Assembly (NCBI RefSeq): GCF_008041935.1
Contig: NZ_VKAC01000015.1
Coordinates: 1-64,000 of the forward strand
DNA from: Quadrisphaera setariae
GTDB taxonomy: Bacteria > Actinomycetota > Actinomycetes > Actinomycetales > Quadrisphaeraceae
Length of the DNA stretch: 64,000 nucleotides
Direction: 5' to 3'
In this document: piece by piece, positions 52,685 to 61,491 of the stretch
Layout: every line of letters starts with the position of its first letter
How positions within the stretch are numbered: position 1 is the stretch's first letter
Made by a program: the position numbers and the translations under genes
The notes under the pieces: generated by a model
Seen by the model: the letters and a program-made list of their open reading frames with translations, nothing else
Database searches by the model: none
Told to the model about the DNA's origin: nothing

Positions 52685-52690
52685 GACCCG

Positions 52691-54910
52691 GTGACGAGCG
52701 CTGCGGTGCCGGGCGGCGCCGCCGCGACGGCCGGGACGACGACGGAGGACCACGGGGTGCGCGCGGTGCTGCGCATCCGGTCCTTCCGCCAGCTGTGGTG
52801 GTGCCTGGGCCTGTCCAGCCTGGGTGACTGGCTGGGCCTGCTCGCCACCACCGCGCTCGCGGTGAGCCTGTCCGGTGGCGCCCGGGACGCCTACGCCGCC
52901 GCCAACCTCGCCGTCGCCGGCGTCCTCGTGCTGCGCCTGGCGCCCGCCGTGGTCTTCGGCCCCCTGGCCGGCGTCGTCGCCGACCGCTGGGACCGCAAGA
53001 CGACCATGGTCGTCGGCGACGTGCTGCGCGGCCTGCTCTTCGCCAGCATCCCGCTCGTCGGCACCCTGTGGTGGCTGCTCGTCGCGACGGTGCTCATCGA
53101 GGTGGTGGGGCTGTTCTGGACCCCCGCCAAGGACGCCACCGTCCCCAACATCGTCCCGCGGCCCTCGCTGGAGGCCGCCAACCAGCTGACGCTGGTGGTC
53201 ACCTACGGCACGGCCCCGGTCGCGGCGCTGCTGTTCAGCGGCCTCTCCCTGCTCAACCCGGTGCTGCCCAGCGCCCTCGACGGGGTGGCCGTCTCCCTGT
53301 ACCTCAACGCGGCCAGCTACCTCGTGGCCGCCCTGGTGGTGGCCCGCCTGGTGCTGCCGTCGCGCAGGACCGACGAGGACGGCACCGCGCCGGTGCCCGA
53401 GGGCGTGGGCCGCAGCATCGTCGAGGGCTGGCGCTACGTCTGGTCGACGCCGCTCGTGCGCGGCCTGGTGGTCGGGATGCTGGGCGCCTTCGCGGCGGGC
53501 GGCTTCGTCATCGGCGTCGCCCGGACCTTCGTGGAGGACCTCGACGCCGGCGACCCCGGCTACGGCGTGCTCTTCGCCGCGGTCTTCACGGGCCTGGCGC
53601 TCGGCATGTGGTCGGGGCCGCGGGTGCTGGCCGCGCTGCCGCGCTGGCGGCTCTTCGCGCTGTCCCTCGTCACCGCGGGCGTGGTGCTGTTCCCCCTGGC
53701 GCTGGTCCCCAACATCGTCATCGTCGCGGCCCTGTCGCTGGCGGTCGGCGCCTGCGGCGGCGTCGCCTGGGTGACCGGGTACACGCTGCTCGGGCTCGAG
53801 GTGGCCGACGAGGTGCGCGGGCGCACCTTCGCCTTCGTCCAGTCCTCCGCGCGCATCGTGCTGGTGGGCGTGCTGGCCCTGGCGCCGGCGCTGGCGGCGC
53901 TGTTCGGCACGCACCGCATCCAGGTCACCGACACCGCGGGCGTGACCTACAACGGCGCCGCGCTGACGCTGCTGGTGGCGGCGGTGCTGGCCACCGGCAT
54001 CGGCCTGGCGGCCTACCGCACCCTCGACGACGGCCAGTCCGGCCCGCTGCGCGCGGACCTGGCCCGCGCCTGGCGCCTGCGCAGCACCGCGCGGCCCGAG
54101 CGCCGCCGCAGCGGCCCCGGCTTCTTCATCTCGCTGGAGGGCGGTGACGGGGCCGGCAAGAGCACCCAGGCCCGGCTGCTGGCCGCCTGGCTGCGCGAGC
54201 GCGGCCACGAGGTGGTCCTCACCCGCGAGCCCGGAGCCACCGAGCTGGGCCTCGGCATCCGGCAGCTGCTGCTCCACGGCGGCCACGTCTCCCCGCGCGC
54301 CGAGGCCCTCCTGTACGCCGCGGACCGGGCGCACCACGTCGCCGAGCTGGTGCGCCCGGCGCTGGCGCGCGGCGCGGTGGTGGTCACCGACCGCTACCTC
54401 GACTCCTCCGTCGCCTACCAGGGCGCCGGCCGGGCGCTGGAGGCCGACGAGGTCGCCTCGCTCTCGCTGTGGGGCACCGAGGACCTCCTGCCCGACGCCA
54501 CCGTGCTGCTCGACCTGGCCCCCGAGGCCGCCCGCGCCCGCCTCGGGGAGCAGCTGGACCGGCTCGAGCGCGAGCCCGAGGCGTTCCACGAGGCCGTGCG
54601 CGAGCGCTTCCGGCAGCTGGCGCGCCGCAACCGGAGCCGCTTCCACGTGGTCGACGCGGGCGCAGCGGCCGAGGAGGTGGCGCGGGAGGTGCGCGAGCGC
54701 CTGGAGCCGCTGCTCCCCCCGCCGCCGCACCTCGACCGCCGCGCGCGGCCACCGGCACCCGAGCAGGACGCCGAGCAGCACGCCGGGCACGGGTCCGAGC
54801 ACCGCACCGAGCGGCTGGACGAGCAGCCGGTCGAGCAGCCGCGTGCGGTCTCGCCGACCGGCCCCGGCCGCGACGTCGACCCCGCCGACGCCTGGGACGC
54901 CGGCCGGTGA
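52691..54910 (+). CDS. tmk: MFS-type membrane domain fused to thymidylate kinase
   Basis: A 739-residue fusion. Residues about 30-430 form a 12-helix major-facilitator-like module (LSSLGDWLGLLATTALAVSL, VADRWDRKTTMVVGDVLRGL). From about 475 a complete thymidylate kinase follows: P-loop EGGDGAGKST (Lys490), LTREPGATELG, DRYLDSSVAYQGAGR. The kinase phosphorylates dTMP to dTDP. The same fusion exists in Streptomyces at this position, so it is not a frame error. The transporter cargo is unknown. The C-terminal 60 residues are Gln/Glu/Pro-rich. It overlaps holB by GTGA. Confidence 0.92.
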   Translation: MTSAAVPGGAAATAGTTTEDHGVRAVLRIRSFRQLWWCLGLSSLGDWLGLLATTALAVSLSGGARDAYAAANLAVAGVLVLRLAPAVVFGPLAGVVADRWDRKTTMVVGDVLRGLLFASIPLVGTLWWLLVATVLIEVVGLFWTPAKDATVPNIVPRPSLEAANQLTLVVTYGTAPVAALLFSGLSLLNPVLPSALDGVAVSLYLNAASYLVAALVVARLVLPSRRTDEDGTAPVPEGVGRSIVEGWRYVWSTPLVRGLVVGMLGAFAAGGFVIGVARTFVEDLDAGDPGYGVLFAAVFTGLALGMWSGPRVLAALPRWRLFALSLVTAGVVLFPLALVPNIVIVAALSLAVGACGGVAWVTGYTLLGLEVADEVRGRTFAFVQSSARIVLVGVLALAPALAALFGTHRIQVTDTAGVTYNGAALTLLVAAVLATGIGLAAYRTLDDGQSGPLRADLARAWRLRSTARPERRRSGPGFFISLEGGDGAGKSTQARLLAAWLRERGHEVVLTREPGATELGLGIRQLLLHGGHVSPRAEALLYAADRAHHVAELVRPALARGAVVVTDRYLDSSVAYQGAGRALEADEVASLSLWGTEDLLPDATVLLDLAPEAARARLGEQLDRLEREPEAFHEAVRERFRQLARRNRSRFHVVDAGAAAEEVAREVRERLEPLLPPPPHLDRRARPPAPEQDAEQHAGHGSEHRTERLDEQPVEQPRAVSPTGPGRDVDPADAWDAGR

Positions 54911-56052
54911 GCGTCTGGGAGGACGTCGCGGGGCAGCCGGAGGTGGTCACCCAGCTGCGCGGGGCCGTCACCACGCCCTCGGCCATGACCCACGCCTGGC
55001 TGTTCACCGGGCCGCCGGGCTCGGGCCGCTCCACGGCGGCACGGGCCTTCGCCGCCGCCCTCCAGTGCGACCGCGAGGACCTCGCCGACCGCGGCTGCGG
55101 CACCTGCCACGCGTGCCGCACGGTGCTGGCCGGCACCCACGCCGACGTGCAGGTGGTGGCCACCGAGAAGCTCAGCATCGGGGTGGACGACGTGCGCGCG
55201 CTCGTGCAGCGCGCCGCCCGCGCCCCTTCGTCCGGCCGCTGGAGGGTGGTGCTCGTGGAGGACGCCGACAGGTTCACCGAGCACAGCGCCAACACGCTGC
55301 TCAAGTCGATCGAAGAGCCCCCGCCGCGCACGGTGTGGCTGCTGTGCGCTCCCAGCCCCGAGGACATGGTGACCACCATCCAGTCGCGCTGCCGCCCGGT
55401 GCGGCTGCGGGTGCCCCCTCCCGACGACGTCGCCGCCCTGCTGGTGCGCCGCGACGGGATCGACCCGACGATGGCGGCCTACGCCGCTCGTGCGGCGCAG
55501 AGCCACGTCGGGCTGGCCCGGCGCCTGGCGCGCGACGAGGGGGCCAGGCTGCGGCGCCGGCAGGTGCTGCAGCTGGCGTTCGAGGTGACGGGCGTGGGGG
55601 AGGCCGTGGTGCGGGCAGGGGAGCTGGTGGACGTCGCCTCCGAGGAGGCGGCCGCGACGACGGCGGAGCGCGACGCCGCCGAGCGCGCGGAGCTGCTGCG
55701 CTCGCTGGGCGCCGAGGCCGCCGGATCGCTCCCGCCGGCCCTGCGCTCGCAGGTCAAGGCCCTCGAGGACGACCAGAAGAAGCGCGCCACCCGCGCCCGC
55801 CGCGACGTGCTCGACCGGGCCCTGGTCGACCTCGCCTCCCTGTACCGGGACGTGCTGGTGGTGCAGCTGGGCGCCGGGGTGGACCTCGTCAACGCCGAGC
55901 TCGCCCGCGAGGTGGCGTCCCTGGCGCGCCGGGGCACCCCCGAGCAGACGCTGACCCGGCTCGACGCCGTCGCCACCGCCCGTCGCCGCATCGCCGCGAG
56001 CGTCAGCCCGCTCCTGGCCGTCGAGGCCATGGCCCTCGCCCTGCGCCCGTGA
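54907..56052 (+). CDS. holB: DNA polymerase III subunit delta'
   Basis: A 381-residue clamp-loader subunit. The Walker A motif is degenerate (GPPGSGRSTAA, Lys replaced by Arg), as expected for delta', which does not hydrolyse ATP. A zinc finger CDREDLADRGCGTCHAC and the SRC arginine-finger motif (IQSRCRP) are present, with EEPPPRTVWLLCAPSPEDMV between. It loads the beta clamp with DnaX and delta. It is coupled by GTGA overlaps to the tmk fusion upstream and to the lipoprotein gene downstream. Confidence 0.93.
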   Translation: MSVWEDVAGQPEVVTQLRGAVTTPSAMTHAWLFTGPPGSGRSTAARAFAAALQCDREDLADRGCGTCHACRTVLAGTHADVQVVATEKLSIGVDDVRALVQRAARAPSSGRWRVVLVEDADRFTEHSANTLLKSIEEPPPRTVWLLCAPSPEDMVTTIQSRCRPVRLRVPPPDDVAALLVRRDGIDPTMAAYAARAAQSHVGLARRLARDEGARLRRRQVLQLAFEVTGVGEAVVRAGELVDVASEEAAATTAERDAAERAELLRSLGAEAAGSLPPALRSQVKALEDDQKKRATRARRDVLDRALVDLASLYRDVLVVQLGAGVDLVNAELAREVASLARRGTPEQTLTRLDAVATARRRIAASVSPLLAVEAMALALRP

Positions 56053-57644
56053 CCGCTGCGCCTCCCCCCGTCCCGGGCCGTCCCGGACGCCGCCTCCTCC
56101 GCGGCGCCGCCCTGCTGGCCGCCGCGGCCCTGGCGCTGACCGCGTGCAGCGGGACGCCGGAGCCGACCGGCGGCGCCCCCACCACGCTGCCCCCGACGCC
56201 GTCGACGACGGCGGTGCCCGGCGAGCAGGCCACGGACCCCGCCTACGCCCGCTACTACGACCAGCGGGTCGACTGGTCCGACTGCGGTGGCGGCCTGCAG
56301 TGCGCCACGGTCGAGGTCCCCGTCGACTGGTCCCAGCCCGACCGGGACCGGCTGGGGCTGGCGGTGGCCCGGCACCCCGCGACCGACCCCTCGCGGAAGG
56401 TCGGCTCGCTGCTGGTCAACCCCGGCGGGCCCGGGGCCTCCGGCGTGGCGTGGCTGCGCGGAGGCGTCCAGGCGGTGGTCAGCGACGCGGTCGAGCAGCG
56501 GTACGACGTGGTCGCCTTCGACCCGCGCGGCACCGGCTCCTCCCAGCCCGTCCAGTGCCTGTCCGACGCCGAGTTCGACGCCTACCGGGCGGACCCGGCC
56601 GACCCGACCACGCCGACCGGACTGGCGGAGGAGACCAGCGAGGCGGAGCAGTTCGCCCAGGGGTGCGAGGTGGACGCCGGGCTGCTGCTCGGGCACCTGG
56701 GCACCGCGGACGCCGTCCGCGACCTCGACGTGCTGCGGGCGGCCGTCGGCTCCGAGCGGCTCGACTACCTGGGCAAGAGCTACGGCACGCTGCTGGGCGC
56801 CGAGTACGCCGGGCGCTTCCCGCACCGGGTGGGGCGGCTCGTGCTCGACGGCGCGCTCGACCCGGCCTCCAGCGCCACCGACGTCGACCTCGTCCAGGCC
56901 GAGGGGCTGGAGCAGTCGTTGCGGGCCTACGCGCAGGCCTGCTCGCAGCGCTCCGGCTGCGACCTGGGGAGCACGGCGGACGCCGTGGTGCAGCAGGTGC
57001 GCGACGTGCTCACGGCCGCGCGCAAGGAGCCCCTGGGCACCTCGGACCCGCAGCGGCCGCTCACCGCACCGCTGGCGTTCCAGGGCGTCATCGCCACCCT
57101 CTACGACTCGGGCACCTGGCCCCTGCTCGACAGGGCCGTCCGAGACGCCCGGGGCGGTGACGGCTCACGGCTCCTGCAGCTCGCCGACGCCTACGCGGGG
57201 CGCCAGCCGGACGGGACGTACAGCTCCAACATCCTCCAGGCCTTCACCGCGATCAGCTGCCTGGACCGCCCGGTGGACGCCAGTCCCGAGGGCATGGCCG
57301 CGGAGGCGGCCCAGCTCGAGCAGCGCTCGCCCACCTTCGGCCGCTCGCTGAGCTACGGGGCCCTGCAGTGCGGGGTGTGGCCGGTGCCGCCCACCCGCAC
57401 GCCCGCCCCGGTGAAGGCCGAGGGCGCGGCGCCGGTCCTCGTCGTGGGCACCACGAACGACCCGGCCACGCCCTACGTGTGGGCGCAGTCGCTGGCCTCC
57501 CAGCTCTCCTCGGCGCGCCTGCTCACCTACCGGGGGGAGGGGCACACCGCCTACCGGAGGGGCTCGGCGTGCGTGGACGGCGCCGTGGACGGCTACCTGC
57601 TCAGCGGTGTGCTGCCCGGCCAGGACGCCACCTGCGACAGCTGA
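56049..57644 (+). CDS. Lipoprotein alpha/beta hydrolase, tripeptidyl-aminopeptidase type
   Basis: A 531-residue exported hydrolase. The lipobox LALTACSG (Cys about 34) marks a lipoprotein, followed by a Pro/Thr-rich linker. The oxyanion NPGGPGASGV, nucleophile GKSYGT (Ser), acid GTTNDPATP and His GEGHTAYRRG give a complete triad. The SlpD/SlpE-like family cleaves peptides from N-termini; the C-terminal TAP domain has paired cysteines. Located in the Streptomyces order directly after holB. Confidence 0.9.
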   Translation: MTAAPPPVPGRPGRRLLRGAALLAAAALALTACSGTPEPTGGAPTTLPPTPSTTAVPGEQATDPAYARYYDQRVDWSDCGGGLQCATVEVPVDWSQPDRDRLGLAVARHPATDPSRKVGSLLVNPGGPGASGVAWLRGGVQAVVSDAVEQRYDVVAFDPRGTGSSQPVQCLSDAEFDAYRADPADPTTPTGLAEETSEAEQFAQGCEVDAGLLLGHLGTADAVRDLDVLRAAVGSERLDYLGKSYGTLLGAEYAGRFPHRVGRLVLDGALDPASSATDVDLVQAEGLEQSLRAYAQACSQRSGCDLGSTADAVVQQVRDVLTAARKEPLGTSDPQRPLTAPLAFQGVIATLYDSGTWPLLDRAVRDARGGDGSRLLQLADAYAGRQPDGTYSSNILQAFTAISCLDRPVDASPEGMAAEAAQLEQRSPTFGRSLSYGALQCGVWPVPPTRTPAPVKAEGAAPVLVVGTTNDPATPYVWAQSLASQLSSARLLTYRGEGHTAYRRGSACVDGAVDGYLLSGVLPGQDATCDS

Positions 57645-57650
57645 CCGGCT

Positions 57651-57677
57651 GACGGGGCCCCGTCGGGAGGAGCTCCC
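57651..57677 (+). terminator. Weak hairpins after the lipoprotein hydrolase
   Basis: GACGGGGCCCCGTC (57651-57664) and GGGAG-GAG-CTCCC (57665-57677) stand in tandem starting 7 nt after the stop. Confidence 0.35.
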
Positions 57678-57684
57678 AGCGCTC

Positions 57685-57717
57685 GTCAGCGGCTGGTCAG
57701 CGGCTGGTCAGCGGTGG
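57685..57717. repeat. 11-bp tandem repeat, about three units
   Basis: GTCAGCGGCTG at 57685-57695 and 57696-57706, with a partial third copy from 57707 that carries the stop codon of the small minus-strand gene. Confidence 0.8.
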
Positions 57718-58016
57718 TCGGCCTCGAGGGCGCGCAGGCGCACCCGGTCCTGGAGGCTCAGCGTCGACTCGTCGACGGCGGTCAGCACCAGGGGCGCGGG
57801 CCGCAGCTCGACGAGCGCGTCCTGCGGGCGGGCCGACCGCGGGCCCCGACCGGCGGAGGTGAGGTCCACCACGGGGCTGGTGCGGGCGCGGCGGGCGTCC
57901 AGGTCCACGACGGCTGCTGCCGGCGGCGGCAGCACCACGGCCAGGCCGGCGGAGCGCGGACCGGTGGGCGGGCCGCTGCGGAGCCGGCTGGGAGCGGGGG
58001 TGACGTCGTCGTGCAT
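57708..58016 (-). CDS. Hypothetical protein, 102 residues
   Basis: No family recognised. The frame has strong G/C at third positions like its neighbours, and the C-terminus SLQDRVRLRALEADHR looks like a real helix. A proline/alanine-rich, basic middle lacks membrane segments. The ATG at 58016 has no good ribosome-binding site and the gene could equally be a non-coding remnant. It lies between the lipoprotein gene and tRNA-Thr. Confidence 0.5.
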   Translation of the reverse strand: MHDDVTPAPSRLRSGPPTGPRSAGLAVVLPPPAAAVVDLDARRARTSPVVDLTSAGRGPRSARPQDALVELRPAPLVLTAVDESTLSLQDRVRLRALEADHR

Positions 58017-58082
58017 GCCAGGTCAACGGCGCGCCGACGCGCGGGCTTGAGCGGTTCGGCGTGTCCGGGCTGGCGCGCCGGG

Positions 58083-58088
58083 TATGGT
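58083..58088 (+). promoter_or_regulatory. Possible -10 element of tRNA-Thr
   Basis: TATGGT, 33 nt before the tRNA 5' end. No convincing -35 at the right distance. Confidence 0.4.
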
Positions 58089-58121
58089 GGACCCCGCTGC
58101 ACAGCGTCCACCGCCGTGCAC

Positions 58122-58197
58122 GCCGCCTTAGCTCAGTCGGCAGAGCGATTCACTCGTAATGAATAGGTCCGGGGTTCGATTCCCCGAGGCGGCTCCA
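58122..58197 (+). tRNA. tRNA-Thr (anticodon CGU)
   Basis: Acceptor GCCGCCT/AGGCGGC, D-stem GCTC/GAGC, anticodon stem ATTCA/TGAAT with loop CTCGTAA (anticodon CGT), T-stem CGGGG/CCCCG with TTCGATT loop. Discriminator U and encoded CCA (58195-58197). It reads threonine ACG codons. No integrase or attachment-site duplication is visible beside it. Confidence 0.95.
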
Positions 58198-58200
58198 CGA

Positions 58201-58230
58201 AGCCCCCGCACCGGTCCCGGTGCGGGGGCT
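58201..58230 (+). terminator. Terminator of tRNA-Thr
   Basis: A 13-bp perfect stem (58201-58213 with 58218-58230) and 4-nt loop, 3 nt after the tRNA end. Confidence 0.85.
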
Positions 58231-58299
58231 TCCTCGTCCCTGCGGTCCCCTCGCCGGCCGGATCTCGCACCGTGCCCACCGCAGCGTCGTGGACGGGCC

Positions 58300-58305
58300 T
58301 AGCCT
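58300..58305 (+). promoter_or_regulatory. -10 element of the GntR/FCD gene (leaderless)
   Basis: TAGCCT, 6 nt before the GTG at 58312. Confidence 0.55.
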
Positions 58306-58311
58306 CCGCCG

Positions 58312-59004
58312 GTGCGGCACCCCTCGCCGCTCGTCGCGCGACTGCGGGCGCCGGCGGGCCAGCACCCCTCCCGCGGAGTGCTGGCGGAGCTGCGCCGCGC
58401 GGTGATCTCCGGAGACGCCCCTCCGGGCAGCGCGATCCCGCTGCGCGAGGTGGCCGAGGCGTTCGGCGTCAGCCCGATCCCCGTGCGCGAGGCGCTGCAG
58501 GTGCTCGTGGGGGAGGGCCTCGTGGTGCACCGCGCCCACGCCGGGTACGCCGTGGCCCGGCTCTCGCGCAGCGAGCTGGCCGAGCTGTACGTGGTGCGCG
58601 GGGCGCTGGAGGAGGCGGCGCTGCGCGCAGCCGCTCCCCGCGCCACCGACGACGACGTCGACCAGGCCCACGAGGCGCTCGCGGCGTTGCGCGCGTGCCT
58701 CACCGACGGCGACGTGCGCAGCTACCACGAGCACAGCCGGGCCTTCCACGTGGCGCTCATGGCCCCGGCGGGGATGCCGCGCCTGCTGGGCATGGTGGAG
58801 CAGGCGTGGAACCTCACCGAGGCGGTGCAGCCCATGCGCTGGTCGACGTGGCAGGCGCGCGAGCGCCTCCACGCCGAGCACGCGCAGATGCTGGAGGCCT
58901 TCGCCGGCCGTGACGCCGACGCGCTCGTGGCGGTGGCGCGGGCCCACCAGCGGCGGCTGGGGGACGTCGTCGCCGACGTCCCCCTCGACGAGGAGCCCGG
59001 GTGA
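58312..59004 (+). CDS. GntR/FCD-family transcriptional regulator
   Basis: A 230-residue FadR-subfamily regulator. The winged HTH is LRRAVISGDAPPGSAIPLRE, then AEAFGVSPIPVREALQVLVG (about 22-64); the C-terminal FCD ligand domain shows the metal-type residues in RAFHVALMAPAG, ERLHAEHAQML and AHQRRL. Divergence is absent: it precedes the NCS1 transporter and racemase genes on the same strand and likely regulates them. A candidate operator lies just after it at 59019-59037. Ligand unknown, perhaps a ureide or hydantoin. Confidence 0.88.
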   Translation: MRHPSPLVARLRAPAGQHPSRGVLAELRRAVISGDAPPGSAIPLREVAEAFGVSPIPVREALQVLVGEGLVVHRAHAGYAVARLSRSELAELYVVRGALEEAALRAAAPRATDDDVDQAHEALAALRACLTDGDVRSYHEHSRAFHVALMAPAGMPRLLGMVEQAWNLTEAVQPMRWSTWQARERLHAEHAQMLEAFAGRDADALVAVARAHQRRLGDVVADVPLDEEPG

Positions 59005-59018
59005 GGTGGTCCGCCGTG

Positions 59019-59037
59019 GTCGTGCGAGATATACGAC
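59019..59037. promoter_or_regulatory. Candidate GntR operator before the NCS1 gene
   Basis: GTCGT and ACGAC arms separated by 9 bp (59019-59023, 59033-59037) enclose the AT-richer GAGATAT. Located 79-97 bp before the transporter start. Confidence 0.35.
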
Positions 59038-59115
59038 GAGGGCAACCCGGTGGCAACACGGGCTTCCTAGCGTCGTCGGTCAGCAGCTCAGACCGCCCCG
59101 TCCCGAGGAGACCCC

Positions 59116-60759
59116 GTGCCTGATACCTCCACGCGCCGGTCCGGCGCCAGCAGCGCCCCGCCGGCCGCCGGCGTCGTCGTCGGCAGTCCCACCGCGGCAG
59201 CGCCCGTGGCCGCGCACGGCGCCGCCGGGGACGCGGTCATCAAGGCCGGCTACGACCCGCGCCTGACCAACGCCGACCTCGCCCCGCTGCGCGAGCAGAA
59301 GTGGGGCTCGTACAACCTCTTCGCGTTCTGGATGTCGGACGTGCACAGCGTCGGCGGGTACGTCACCGCGGGCAGCCTGTTCGCCCTCGGCCTGGCGAGC
59401 TGGCAGGTGTTCGTGGCGCTCATCGCCGGCATCACCATCGTCTACGTCCTGTGCAACCTCGTGGCCAAGCCGAGCCAGGTCACGGGCGTGCCGTACGCCG
59501 TCGTCAACCGGGCCGTGTTCGGCGTCAAGGGCGCCAACATCCCCGCGATCATCCGCGGCGCCATCGCGGTGGCCTGGTACGGCATCCAGACCTACCTCGC
59601 CTCGGCCGCGCTCGACGTCGTCCTCATCCGGCTGTGGCCGGGCCTGGCCCCCTACGCCGACGCCTCCCAGCACGGCTTCCTCGGCCTGAGCGTGCTCGGC
59701 TACGCCACGTACGCCTTCCTGTGGGCGGTGCAGGCGGCGGTGTTCTGGCGCGGCATGGAGGCCATCCGGCGCTTCATCGACTTCTGCGGCCCCGCGGTCT
59801 ACGTCGTGATGTTCGTCCTGTGCGGGTACCTGCTGGTCAAGGCCGACTTCGACGTGTCCCTCACCCTGTCGGAGGTGTCCCTGACGCCGCTGCAGCAGCT
59901 CGGGACCATGCTCTCGGCCACGGCCCTGGTGGTGGCCTACTTCTCCGGCCCGATGCTCAACTTCGGTGACTTCTCCCGCTACGCCCGCACCTTCGGTGCC
60001 GTGAAGAAGGGCAACTTCCTCGGGCTGCCGGTGAACTTCGTGCTGTTCTCCCTCCTGACAGTCCTGACGGCCGCCGCGACGCTGCCCGTGTACGGCCGCC
60101 TCATCACCGACCCGGTGGAGACCGTCGCGCAGATCGACTCCACGTTCGCCGTCGTCCTCGGTGCGGTGACGTTCACCACGGCCACCATCGGCATCAACAT
60201 CGTCGCCAACTTCATCGCCCCGGCGTTCGACTTCTCCAACGTCAACCCGCAGAAGATCTCCTGGCGCGCCGGCGGCATGATCGCCGCGGTCGGCTCCGTG
60301 GTGCTCACCCCGTGGAACTGGTACGCCGACGACACCGCCATCCACTACACGCTGGGCATCCTCGGGGCGCTCATCGGCCCGCTGTTCGGCGTGCTCATCG
60401 CCGACTACTTCCTCGTGCGCAAGCAGCGCATCGCCGTCGACGCCATGTACTCCATGGACGAGCGCGCCGGCTACTGGTACCGCAACGGCTACAACCCCGA
60501 CGCCGTCATCGCCACGGGCATCGCCGGCGGGGTGGCCATCGCCTCGGTGCTGCTGCCCCGCCTGGTCGATGAGGCGCTGTGGATCAGTGACTGGTCCTGG
60601 TTCATCGGCTGCGGCCTCGGCCTGGTGGTCTACCGCGCCCTCGCCCTGCGCCCCGGCTCCCCGACGCTGACCGCCATGGCGGTCGCCGAGGGCGGCAGCG
60701 GCATGACGGACGGCTCTATCGTCACCGACGAGACCCCGCAGGTGGTGGACGTCAGGTGA
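59116..60759 (+). CDS. NCS1-family nucleobase/hydantoin transporter
   Basis: A 547-residue nucleobase-cation-symport-1 protein with about 12 helices. The first-helix signature KWGSYNLFAFWMSDVHSVGG, SQVTGVPYAVVNRAVFGVKG, VAYFSGPMLNFGDFSRYART and IGPLFGVLIADYFLVRKQRI are diagnostic. Known members import hydantoins, allantoin, cytosine or uracil. The following hydantoin racemase gene favours a hydantoin or allantoin. GTG 59116 has GAGGAG 5 nt upstream. A 40-residue Ala/Ser-rich lead precedes the first helix. It overlaps the racemase by GTGA. Confidence 0.9.
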   Translation: MPDTSTRRSGASSAPPAAGVVVGSPTAAAPVAAHGAAGDAVIKAGYDPRLTNADLAPLREQKWGSYNLFAFWMSDVHSVGGYVTAGSLFALGLASWQVFVALIAGITIVYVLCNLVAKPSQVTGVPYAVVNRAVFGVKGANIPAIIRGAIAVAWYGIQTYLASAALDVVLIRLWPGLAPYADASQHGFLGLSVLGYATYAFLWAVQAAVFWRGMEAIRRFIDFCGPAVYVVMFVLCGYLLVKADFDVSLTLSEVSLTPLQQLGTMLSATALVVAYFSGPMLNFGDFSRYARTFGAVKKGNFLGLPVNFVLFSLLTVLTAAATLPVYGRLITDPVETVAQIDSTFAVVLGAVTFTTATIGINIVANFIAPAFDFSNVNPQKISWRAGGMIAAVGSVVLTPWNWYADDTAIHYTLGILGALIGPLFGVLIADYFLVRKQRIAVDAMYSMDERAGYWYRNGYNPDAVIATGIAGGVAIASVLLPRLVDEALWISDWSWFIGCGLGLVVYRALALRPGSPTLTAMAVAEGGSGMTDGSIVTDETPQVVDVR

Positions 60760-61487
60760 TCGTCGACGTCGTCAACCCCAACACCACGGGGTCCATGACG
60801 GCGCTCGTCGCGGAGGGTGCCCGGGCCGCAGCCGGCCCGGGCACCACCGTGCGCGCCGTCACCTCCCGCTCCGGTCCGGCGAGCATCGAGAGCCACTACG
60901 ACGAGGCGCTCGCCGTTCCCGGTCTGCTCGAGGCGGTGCTCGAGGGCAGCGCCACCGGGGCCGACGCGCACGTCGTGGCCTGCTTCGGAGATCCGGGCCT
61001 GGACGCCTGCCGCGAGGTGGCCCGCGGGCCGGTGCTCGGCATCGCCGAGGCCGCCATGCACGCCGCGGTGCTCGTCGGCCGGTCCTTCAGCGTGGTGACG
61101 ACGCTGGCGCGCACCGCGCCGCGCGCCCGCGAGCTCGCCGTCCGCTACGGCTTCGGGGAGCACTGCGCCGGCGTGCACGCCTGCGAGATCCCGGTGCTCG
61201 AGCTCGAGACCGACCCGTTGGCCCGGGCCACCATCGCCGCCGCGTGCGCGAGGGCCCTCGACGACGACGACAGCGACGTGCTCGTCCTCGGCTGCGCCGG
61301 CATGACCGACCTCGCCGCGTCGCTGTCGGACGAGCTGGGCGTGCCCGTCGTCGACGGCGTGGCCGCGGCGGTGGGCATGGCGCAGGCGCTCGTGCTGGCG
61401 GGGTTGTCCACGAGCCGGCGCGGGGAGTACGCACGGCCCCCGGCCAAGGCCTACGCCGGCGAGCTGCAGCGCTTCGCGCTGCGCTGA
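60756..61487 (+). CDS. Asp/Glu/hydantoin racemase family protein
   Basis: A 243-residue racemase of the hydantoin racemase (HyuE-like) group. The start VDVVNPNTTGSM is characteristic, and the two catalytic cysteines sit in VACFGDPGLDACRE and LGCAGMTDLA. It interconverts D- and L-5-substituted hydantoins, or acts as an allantoin racemase. No hydantoinase or carbamoylase is visible in the window, so the pathway is incomplete here. It ends at a 10-bp stem terminator. Confidence 0.88.
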   Translation: MIVDVVNPNTTGSMTALVAEGARAAAGPGTTVRAVTSRSGPASIESHYDEALAVPGLLEAVLEGSATGADAHVVACFGDPGLDACREVARGPVLGIAEAAMHAAVLVGRSFSVVTTLARTAPRARELAVRYGFGEHCAGVHACEIPVLELETDPLARATIAAACARALDDDDSDVLVLGCAGMTDLAASLSDELGVPVVDGVAAAVGMAQALVLAGLSTSRRGEYARPPAKAYAGELQRFALR

Positions 61488-61491
61488 GCCG

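Noticed and set aside
52640-52690. Start of the MFS-tmk gene at GTG 52640
   Set aside because: A TACATT -10 lies between this codon and 52691, and the extra 17 codons are not like a conserved lead.
58122-58197. tRNA-Thr as an integration site
   Set aside because: No integrase gene and no duplicated 3' tRNA segment downstream within the window; the neighbouring genes look native in composition.
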